A stretch of 5,249 bases of DNA from the NCBI GenBank assembly GCA_002842255.1, contig PHCM01000125.1, positions 1-5,249 of the forward strand. The letters are read 5' to 3'. The translations under genes and the position numbers were made by a program. Shown here one piece after another: positions 1-5,091 of this stretch (the stretch's first letter is position 1; every line of letters begins with the position of its first letter). Source of the DNA: Betaproteobacteria bacterium HGW-Betaproteobacteria-2 (GTDB taxonomy: Bacteria > Pseudomonadota > Gammaproteobacteria > Burkholderiales > Methylophilaceae). The notes under the pieces are model-generated. The model was given only the letters and a program-made list of their open reading frames with translations, made no database searches and was not told the origin of the DNA.

Positions 1-354
1 CCGGAATTCCATGGAGACCGGATACTGGCGATGATTACCGGAATTCAAACCATGATCATCGCTGCCTATGGCGGAAAAACGGAATTCCATTTTCCTGATC
101 CAGTCAACCCGCACCACTTGAACATCGCTGCACAAAATGTGGACAAGGTACTCTGGAAACTCAAAAACACAAGCAACGATATTGAAATCGAAAGTACCAG
201 AACAGGGATTTCCACGGATGCAAACATCCTGTCCATGCTGACAAAAATCAAACAAACCCTGGATCTGGATGCAAGAATGCATGCAGAACGTTCCAACCAA
301 AACCTGACACTAAATCAAACCACGATTGAAACTGATGAGTTTCTGCCGTTCTGA
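1..354 (+). CDS. 3' end of an unrecognised gene (5' truncated by window edge)
   Basis: The frame is open from base 1 to the TGA at 352-354 (117 codons), so this is probably the C-terminal part of a longer gene whose start lies outside the window. The first in-window ATG is at 31, but no Shine-Dalgarno sequence precedes it, which also favours a start further upstream. The peptide has no signal peptide or membrane segment. It starts with a mixed hydrophobic stretch around ITGIQTMIIAAYGG, and its last 60 residues are polar, rich in N, T, D and K, and probably helical. The short word EFH occurs twice, near the start and about 26 residues later. I do not recognise the family. Because only an open frame supports it, coding status is likely but not certain. 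It ends 36 bases before the next gene on the same strand, so the two could be cotranscribed. Confidence 0.45.
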   Translation, partial: PEFHGDRILAMITGIQTMIIAAYGGKTEFHFPDPVNPHHLNIAAQNVDKVLWKLKNTSNDIEIESTRTGISTDANILSMLTKIKQTLDLDARMHAERSNQNLTLNQTTIETDEFLPF

Positions 355-390
355 TGCCCTTAAACTTTACCCGACAGCCGTTCACAACAC

Positions 391-759
391 ATGACAACAT
401 TAAAACACATGCAAGCACTCGCAATGATCAATGTTCTATTGGCTGGTCTTCTGGCATTTTGCCAAATCGCGATAGCAGCGGAAGTTACAGAAGAAGGCCA
501 TACTCACCAGGTCAACCTGATTGAGTTGGAAGATGCCGACTGCGCACAGAAGGATGGCAAACTCATCGCATTGATGAACTCAGATGCAGAAACCACATTT
601 GAAGTCTGGGTGGATCGCTGGTTTATGAACGTGCAAACGCCGGATCACACCAAACACGTCCTGCCACCAGGACAAGCCCCTGTTCCACTGGGCTGCTCAT
701 CTACACGTGCAGGAGATCAGCACTGGACTTTTTACAGCATCAAATCAATCAAGCCCTAA
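391..759 (+). CDS. Small exported protein of unknown function, two cysteines
   Basis: A 122-residue protein with a Sec signal peptide: a hydrophobic core at about residues 10-28 and a likely cleavage after AIA at 27-29. Cys24 inside the signal is preceded by Phe, so it is not a good lipobox. The mature part is about 93 residues and carries two cysteines, Cys51 (DADCAQ) and Cys102 (PLGCSS), which could form a disulfide in the periplasm. The C-terminal half is rich in aromatics and beta-prone: VWVDRWF, then QTPDHTKH, a PPG turn, PLGCS, and QHWTFYSIK. I do not recognise a named family; the aromatic pattern suggests a small all-beta fold. No convincing Shine-Dalgarno precedes the ATG at 391. In-frame ATGs at 409 and 424 are possible starts, but 391 gives the best n-region. 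A decayed copy of its last 42 codons follows at 818-943. Confidence 0.7.
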   Translation: MTTLKHMQALAMINVLLAGLLAFCQIAIAAEVTEEGHTHQVNLIELEDADCAQKDGKLIALMNSDAETTFEVWVDRWFMNVQTPDHTKHVLPPGQAPVPLGCSSTRAGDQHWTFYSIKSIKP

Positions 760-817
760 GCTGATACACGAAAATCGGCCAAGAACTCAACAGGCAGCGG
801 CAAACCCGACAAAACTA

Positions 818-943
818 CAAACGCCGATCACACCAGACACATATTGTCACCAGAACCGATGCACAACACCGATAGGCTGTTCACTGACGCTTCCCGGAGA
901 ACATCATTGAGCACTTTACAGCGTCGCAACAACACCGTCCTGA
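818..943 (+). pseudogene. Decayed tandem duplicate of the 3' end of the 391-759 gene
   Basis: This stretch aligns end to end with 634-759. Both are 126 bases and both finish on an aligned stop codon (TAA at 757, TGA at 941). The best-conserved block is 818-840 against 634-657, with one missing G and one substitution. Restoring that G reads LQTPDHTRHILSPEP against VQTPDHTKHVLPPGQ. After a compensating one-base insertion the copy reads IGCSLTLPGEHH, then a TGA at 908-910 where the intact gene has Trp112, then ALYSVA against TFYSIK. Two frameshifts plus a nonsense codon at a Trp position mean it cannot make the product. I found no match to the first two thirds of the intact gene in 760-817, so the copy is 5' truncated or too diverged there. 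The parent could be the neighbour or a lost paralogue. Confidence 0.7.
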
Positions 944-953
944 ACACGCATAA

Positions 954-1787
954 TCAGGGAACCCGAATTTCCTGCTGATAATGTCGATCCTCATTATCCT
1001 GGGCCAGGATATCAATCGTAGCTGATCCGGACGGAATAAACTCGAATCGGATATAGGGATTGGCACTGATGCCGACACCTACATCGACGGACATCAAAGG
1101 CGCATTATCCAGCATGAAATCGAGACGCTTGATAAAGTATGGCTTTGCATAATAGCCATAAACCGTCCGCTCAAACCCGGTTCGCATTGGATGTTTAATG
1201 TTAAAGCTGAGTGTATTGACCTCTCCGTAACGAACAGGATCAGCCAACTGGACTTTCATTCTTCCCGCTTCCGCTCTCAATTGCGCTTCATCAGAACCGA
1301 TGCCACCACCACAGCCACCGCCTGGCGTTTTAATCCCGACTTTATGCATGTAGTACCTGCCATCTCTGGTTTCTGCAATGGCTCGCATATAAGAACTCTT
1401 TTCCAGACGGACTCTGGTCGAAAAATGGATCGGTTGTTTATTCTTGGGAAAATGAAAGATGGCAGTCAGCTGCACAGGATTTGCATCAGTAATCAGATAA
1501 ACCTTGGCAACCTGCAATGCGTCTGAATGGAGAGTATCGATTCCAACCGAGATGGGGACTAGACCAGCATCTTCAGCAACAGGCGGTGCCGTAATCTGGA
1601 TCAGCCGATTTCCATCCTCTACGGTTTTACCTGCAAAAAAAGCTTCATGTATTGCCGGCCATAACTCATCATCAATAACACCTGCCTGCGCTTGTAAGCT
1701 GACGACAAGATAGATGGTTACTACAAGCAAAGAGCGCCATAACTTCAGCCAATTCAGCCTGACAGTCATAGCGCTCTTTGGGTACAT
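954..1787 (-). CDS. Fused SoxY-SoxZ-like carrier, quinoprotein dehydrogenase-associated
   Basis: Exported 277-residue protein resembling the quinoprotein dehydrogenase-associated SoxYZ-like carriers. A signal peptide (core about 19-31, cleavage after AQA at 33-35) is followed by a SoxY-like beta domain to about residue 155. Next comes a glycine-rich arm, GGGCGGG, with Cys159, the only cysteine in the protein. A SoxZ-like domain follows (about 176-277) with the family hallmarks HPMRTG at 199-204 and SANPY at 241-245. In sulfur oxidation SoxY carries substrates on a C-terminal GGCGG cysteine; here the arm sits in mid-chain as a linker. The substrate of the fused family is not established to my knowledge. 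The second gene of a unit with propeller 1, 19 bases downstream of it. The ATG at 1769 (residue 7) is the more likely start, since AAAGAG lies four bases before it and nothing SD-like precedes 1787. Its stop faces the pseudogene tail, 10 bases away. Confidence 0.88.
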   Translation of the reverse strand: MYPKSAMTVRLNWLKLWRSLLVVTIYLVVSLQAQAGVIDDELWPAIHEAFFAGKTVEDGNRLIQITAPPVAEDAGLVPISVGIDTLHSDALQVAKVYLITDANPVQLTAIFHFPKNKQPIHFSTRVRLEKSSYMRAIAETRDGRYYMHKVGIKTPGGGCGGGIGSDEAQLRAEAGRMKVQLADPVRYGEVNTLSFNIKHPMRTGFERTVYGYYAKPYFIKRLDFMLDNAPLMSVDVGVGISANPYIRFEFIPSGSATIDILAQDNEDRHYQQEIRVP

Positions 1788-1806
1788 ATTAAGAATTTTG
1801 CAACAA

Positions 1807-2769
1807 TCAGTGAATCATGACACCCCATGGGAACGAGCCGACAGGTATATCGACCAGATGTTCAAGCTTGACAGTATCAATCACCGAAACCGAATTGGAC
1901 CTGCCATTGGCAACATAAAGTTTTTTACCATCCGGGGTCAATGCCATATTCCATGGACGCTCACCAACCTTGATGGTTTTGATGACCTTGTTGGATTTGG
2001 TGTCGATCACACTGACCGATTTTTCACCACCATTACTGATATAAACCCTGCTACCATCTGGCGAGACAGTCACACCATTCGATCGCACGCCAACCTTGAT
2101 TCGTTCAATCACCTTCCAGTCCCCCACACTAATCACTTCCACCTGATTACCGGCTTCATTGGCCACATAGAACCGTTTGCCATCCGGCAGGAAGCCAATA
2201 CCTCTTGGGTGCTTGCTGCCCTTGATCAGGTGCACCGATTGCATTGTGGCAGCATCAAAGACATCCAGATCGCCACTTTTCTCATTACTGGCAATCAACC
2301 ACTTTCCATCCGGGCTGTATACGCAATGCTCAGGATTTTTTCCCTGGGTTTTTGAAGTCTGCACCAACTTGAAAGTACTCAAATCGATGAAGGACACCGC
2401 ATGTTCCTCTTCCAGGCAGGAAGCCAAGGTCTTGCCGTCTGGAGATATCTTGATGCCTTCCGGTTCATCGCCTACGAACACACGAGAGAGTTCCTTGCCT
2501 GTTGCCAGATCCAGCTTGGCCACGGCATTGTCATCACGAACTACCACATAAAGATATTGACCGCTTGCATCCAGCGTCGCAGCCTGGATTCTTTTGCCGA
2601 GGTTGCCGCCTTTGGGAAGAATATCAACAACCTTGTCTGCACTGGTGTCAATCACGGATATCGTGCCATCCTTTTCATTCGGCACATAGGCTAATGGTGC
2701 TGCAATGGCCTGATGAAAAAATAGGGAAAAAACACCTGTCAGAATTGCATGGCTCGGATTGAATTTCAT
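1807..2769 (-). CDS. YVTN beta-propeller, PQQ catabolism-associated type (propeller 1)
   Basis: A 320-residue periplasmic protein. The signal peptide runs to AIA at 21-23. Seven YVTN-type repeats then follow, with strand pairs starting near residues 27, 73, 115, 158, 200, 242 and 284; the clearest are VYISN...VSVIDT and LYVANG...VSVIDT. SPDG or TPDG turns link the blades, matching a complete seven-bladed propeller. Length and partner genes resemble the PQQ-dependent catabolism-associated beta-propeller family. Such proteins are probably binding scaffolds; no catalytic residues are evident. Cys118 and Cys149 lie in neighbouring blades and could form a disulfide. The ATG at 2769 has a good Shine-Dalgarno (AAGGAA, 2775-2780, five-base spacer). 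It is first in a unit with the SoxYZ-like carrier. Its leader contains an intrinsic terminator just before the Shine-Dalgarno, so expression is likely controlled by read-through. Confidence 0.88.
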   Translation of the reverse strand: MKFNPSHAILTGVFSLFFHQAIAAPLAYVPNEKDGTISVIDTSADKVVDILPKGGNLGKRIQAATLDASGQYLYVVVRDDNAVAKLDLATGKELSRVFVGDEPEGIKISPDGKTLASCLEEEHAVSFIDLSTFKLVQTSKTQGKNPEHCVYSPDGKWLIASNEKSGDLDVFDAATMQSVHLIKGSKHPRGIGFLPDGKRFYVANEAGNQVEVISVGDWKVIERIKVGVRSNGVTVSPDGSRVYISNGGEKSVSVIDTKSNKVIKTIKVGERPWNMALTPDGKKLYVANGRSNSVSVIDTVKLEHLVDIPVGSFPWGVMIH

Positions 2770-2774
2770 CGTGA

Positions 2775-2780
2775 TTCCTT
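2775..2780 (-). promoter_or_regulatory. Shine-Dalgarno of propeller 1, abutting a terminator
   Basis: On the minus strand this reads AAGGAA, five bases before the ATG at 2769. It fixes the start of the propeller gene. It is unusual because it lies only eight bases after the U tract of the terminator at 2789-2819, which leaves no room for a promoter between the two. Confidence 0.75.
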
Positions 2781-2788
2781 AATTTTTG

Positions 2789-2819
2789 AAAAAAAAACCA
2801 GACACCTTGCAGTGCCTGG
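2789..2819 (-). terminator. Intrinsic (Rho-independent) terminator in the propeller 1 leader
   Basis: Minus-strand RNA reads CCAGGCAC, a six-base loop (UGCAAG), GUGUCUGG, then nine U. The stem is eight pairs with one G-U wobble and no mismatch, a textbook intrinsic terminator. It lies 161 bases past the stop of MxaD-like 2, so it could end that operon. But it also lies inside the leader of propeller 1, 19 bases before its ATG, so any transcript of propeller 1 must pass through it. That makes it either an attenuator or a partial intra-operon terminator. Confidence 0.85.
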
Positions 2820-2830
2820 CTGAGCTATGG

Positions 2831-2901
2831 AGACACACATCAAGAGATGGTTATTGGCTAAATCATTAAGCCAGCCGCAAATTGAAGTGTAGATACCATC
2901 T
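2831..2901 (-). promoter_or_regulatory. Candidate structured leader RNA upstream of the terminator
   Basis: On the minus strand AGATGGT (2901-2895) can pair with ACCATCT (2851-2845), a seven-base stem. It encloses a smaller hairpin, TGGCT (2873-2869) with AGCCA (2859-2855), extendable by two A-U pairs after a mismatch. Immediately downstream, GTGTCT (2836-2831) can pair with AGGCAC, part of the 5' arm of the terminator at 2812-2819, and would then prevent the terminator from forming. The order (folded domain, switching segment, terminator, Shine-Dalgarno) is that of a riboswitch or attenuator. I do not recognise a known riboswitch class, and pairing was judged by eye without energy calculation. 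No clear -35/-10 promoter was found in 2902-2945. Confidence 0.4.
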
Positions 2902-2945
2902 TAAGGAGTTAAAGAATGAGACACTAGGCTGATATTCCCGAATTG

Positions 2946-2966
2946 CTATGGGAGTTTCTCCCATAG
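2946..2966 (-). terminator. Perfect hairpin after MxaD-like 2, without U tract
   Basis: CTATGGGAG and CTCCCATAG form a perfect nine-base inverted repeat around a three-base loop, starting 14 bases past the stop codon of the MxaD-like 2 gene. No run of T follows it on either strand, so it is not a classic intrinsic terminator. It may instead protect the 3' end of the operon mRNA or act as a weak or factor-dependent terminator. An operator role is also possible because it lies upstream of propeller 1. Confidence 0.45.
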
Positions 2967-2980
2967 ACCGCCCCACTTCA

Positions 2981-3544
2981 TTACTTTTCAATATAACGCT
3001 TGAGACCATCCAGACCCGCATCGTAGATCTTGTTAATGGCCGCGACTGCGGTCGGGTTGTCCTGCCCCGGTGGGGCTTCCATACTATTGGCCATATTGTA
3101 AAAACGACCAGTCCATGTCAGCGTCGACTCCCCTTCACCCGGACCTGGCTTTACCTGCATCACTGCCCGGTAATTGCTGACCGGCACCGTGCCTTCCACC
3201 ATCTTGTAATCCAGTTTGAACTCCTCGGCTTTCGCTTCCCTCAGCTTCTCGACAATGTAGAGCCCGTCCTTGAAAGTCACAGTCCGGTGAGTCAGCACTG
3301 CTTCGCTTTCATTATCCTTGCGATCTTCCACCTTGATTTCGGCAACGTCGCCATGCCATTGCGCGATCGCACCAAAGTCCGTTAATGCAGCCCAGACTTT
3401 GGCCGGCTCTGCCTTGATCACCACCTCTTTCACGATTTTCTGCGGGCTGGGGCCATGTGCCATGGCCAGTGCCGGTGTTAACAATGCTGCTGCAATTGCC
3501 AGAATACTTCTCATATTGCTCTTACCCTTTCCATGAATCGACAT
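2981..3544 (-). CDS. MxaD-like SRPBCC periplasmic protein 2
   Basis: A 187-residue SRPBCC-fold protein (START/Bet v1-like, polyketide cyclase type) resembling MxaD, the periplasmic protein known in Methylobacterium to aid the methanol dehydrogenase to cytochrome cL interaction. The signal peptide ends at ALAMA (25-29), giving a mature start HGPSPQK. Landmarks are EPAKVW (46-51), DFGAIAQWH (56-64), VPVSNYRA (120-127) and TWTGRFYN (143-150), then a C-terminal helix ending in GLKRYIEK. It is a clear paralogue of the gene just upstream, whose stop is two bases before this ATG, so the pair is translationally linked. GGAGG lies ten bases before the ATG at 3544. The in-frame ATG at 3514 gives a shorter, more typical signal peptide that aligns better with the paralogue and is a serious alternative. 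It contains no cysteine. Confidence 0.87.
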   Translation of the reverse strand: MSIHGKGKSNMRSILAIAAALLTPALAMAHGPSPQKIVKEVVIKAEPAKVWAALTDFGAIAQWHGDVAEIKVEDRKDNESEAVLTHRTVTFKDGLYIVEKLREAKAEEFKLDYKMVEGTVPVSNYRAVMQVKPGPGEGESTLTWTGRFYNMANSMEAPPGQDNPTAVAAINKIYDAGLDGLKRYIEK

Positions 3545-3546
3545 TA

Positions 3547-4089
3547 TTACTTGGCCTCCAGCACAGTCTTCAACCCGGCCAGCCCAGCGTCGTATACACC
3601 TTCCACTGCAGCGATGGCGGTCGCATTGTCTTCACCTTTGGGCGCATCAACGGCATATGCCTTGTTGTAGAAGCGCCCGGTCCAGGTCACCACAGTCTGG
3701 CTCGGTTCTGCACCTGCCTTGACCTGCATGATGGCGCGATAACTGCTGACCGGCAGCACGCCTTCGACGATACGATATTCCAGCTTCATATCGGCATCTG
3801 AAGCCACAACCAGTTTCTCGAGTATCGTTCCGCCATCCTTGAGTGTCAGCAGTCGATGCTGCACATCCGCGCCGCTATCGTCCTTTCGCATCTCCAGCTT
3901 GGTGCTGGCCACAGCGGGGTGCCATTGATGGATCGCACCGAAATCCTTGACCAAATCCCAGACCTTTGCCGGCTCGGCCTGAATGGTCACTTCCTTGATG
4001 ACTTTCTGCTGGCTGGGCGCAATAGCCGCGCTGGCTTGAACTGCCATCAGACCTAATGTGGATACTGCTAACAAATGTTTGAGTTTCAT
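3547..4089 (-). CDS. MxaD-like SRPBCC periplasmic protein 1
   Basis: A 180-residue exported SRPBCC-fold protein of the MxaD type. The signal peptide is MKLKHLL plus a hydrophobic core, with likely cleavage after ASA (19-21). The mature protein has EPAKVW (39-44), DFGAIHQWHP (49-58), LPVSSYRAIMQV (112-123), TWTGRFYN (135-142) and a C-terminal amphipathic helix near DAGLAGLK. These are shared with the paralogue downstream, which shows a tandem duplication followed by clear divergence. By analogy with MxaD it may help a PQQ dehydrogenase dock with its cytochrome; the hydrophobic SRPBCC cavity could instead bind a small ligand. That role is inferred. The start is well supported: AGAGGA (4097-4102) sits seven bases before the ATG. 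The gap to the upstream propeller 2 stop is 15 bases, so the three genes form one operon. Confidence 0.88.
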   Translation of the reverse strand: MKLKHLLAVSTLGLMAVQASAAIAPSQQKVIKEVTIQAEPAKVWDLVKDFGAIHQWHPAVASTKLEMRKDDSGADVQHRLLTLKDGGTILEKLVVASDADMKLEYRIVEGVLPVSSYRAIMQVKAGAEPSQTVVTWTGRFYNKAYAVDAPKGEDNATAIAAVEGVYDAGLAGLKTVLEAK

Positions 4090-4104
4090 ATCTAATTCCT
4101 CTTT

Positions 4105-5091
4105 TTATGGTTGAACCGGATAGCCGATGAATTGGCCGAATGAACGGCTCTGCGAGCCGGTGGCAATACTCTTGATCTTGCGATTGGTTTTGGCATCGAT
4201 GACTGAAACGGCGTTATCCATCCAACTGGCGACATAGACACGCTGATGCCTGGCGTCGAACGAAACTCCTTCAGGGAAACCATCCACATCAATGGTTGCA
4301 ATGACTTTTCCGGCCCGTATATCTATTACCGACACCGTGTCTTCCCCTGTGTTGCTAACATAGGCAAAACGCCCATCAGGGCTTGAAGCCACACAATATG
4401 GATGCTCGCCGACCGGGATGGTCGCCACGACCTGGTCGCGACGGACATCGATGACCGAGAGCGAATTACTCTCGACATTAACCACGAGCAGATTTCTGCC
4501 GTCGCCACTCAAGGTCATGCCGAACGGGTGTTTGCCAACCGGGATTTTTGATATCAGCTTGCGGCTACGAATATCAATCACGCCAACATCATCGCTGTCA
4601 CGATTGGCCACATACAAGGTTGCGCCCTCGCGGCTGACATCCATGCCGGATGGCGCCTCGCCGATCTCAATCTCACCGGTCTGCTTATAGCTTTCCGTAT
4701 CAATCAACAGTACGCGATCATGAAACCAGTCTGCGACGAACAACTGGCCACCGGTCTTGCTCAATGCCAAGCCGACCGGCGCGATTTGCAGGCTGATTTC
4801 ATGTATCACCCGATTGCTCTGCATATCAATGACCGAGACCGAGCGTCCATCAACGTTTGAGACGTAGACACGCTGCTGAACGGGGTCGATGGCAATGCCG
4901 ACCGGGCCTTTGCCTACCGGGATATCAGCAGTAACGACATCATCCGCCAGATCTATAACGGAAACCGTGTCCGCGCCCTGGTTGGTAATGTAGGCATAAG
5001 GCCCCGCCATTACTGCGGTTGAAGCCAATAATAATGCGACTGTTGCAATCACTCCGCGGAATCGCCGGAACCCGTGTTGATGTTTTACCAA
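4105..5091 (-). CDS. YVTN-repeat seven-bladed beta-propeller (propeller 2), TTG start
   Basis: A 328-residue periplasmic protein, first gene of a unit with the two MxaD-like genes. The signal peptide has a basic n-region (HGFRRFRG), a hydrophobic core at 14-27 and cleavage after VMA (27-29). Seven YVTN blades begin near residues 33, 75, 117, 159, 201, 243 and 285, with repeated words such as VYVSN, LYVANR and VSVIDI; the C-terminus SRSFGQFIG closes the ring. A scaffold or binding role is likely; no catalytic site is visible. The start is TTG at 5091: an in-frame stop lies at 5098-5100, no ATG precedes the signal core, and starting at GTG (codon 14) would remove the basic n-region. AGAAGG (5102-5107) lies ten bases upstream. 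It is a paralogue of propeller 1, but each has its own partner gene set. Confidence 0.88.
   Translation of the reverse strand: MVKHQHGFRRFRGVIATVALLLASTAVMAGPYAYITNQGADTVSVIDLADDVVTADIPVGKGPVGIAIDPVQQRVYVSNVDGRSVSVIDMQSNRVIHEISLQIAPVGLALSKTGGQLFVADWFHDRVLLIDTESYKQTGEIEIGEAPSGMDVSREGATLYVANRDSDDVGVIDIRSRKLISKIPVGKHPFGMTLSGDGRNLLVVNVESNSLSVIDVRRDQVVATIPVGEHPYCVASSPDGRFAYVSNTGEDTVSVIDIRAGKVIATIDVDGFPEGVSFDARHQRVYVASWMDNAVSVIDAKTNRKIKSIATGSQSRSFGQFIGYPVQP

Noticed and set aside
707..910. A 67-codon plus-strand frame overlapping the end of the 391-759 gene
   Set aside because: Its second half is one frame of the decayed copy and ends at the Trp-to-stop change; its first half is out of frame inside the intact gene.
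851..1303. A shared 12-mer CAGAACCGATGC at 851-862 and 1292-1303
   Set aside because: The match does not extend on either side and the contexts differ (decayed copy versus SoxYZ gene), so it is probably chance.
1714..2355. A 213-codon open frame on the plus strand opposite propeller 1
   Set aside because: It lies antisense to a clearly coding repeat protein whose regular blades explain the long open frame; it has no Shine-Dalgarno and no recognisable domain.
2948..3385. A 145-codon plus-strand frame opposite MxaD-like 2
   Set aside because: It is a mirror of the coding strand; the minus-strand protein has a signal peptide and family motifs across the same bases.
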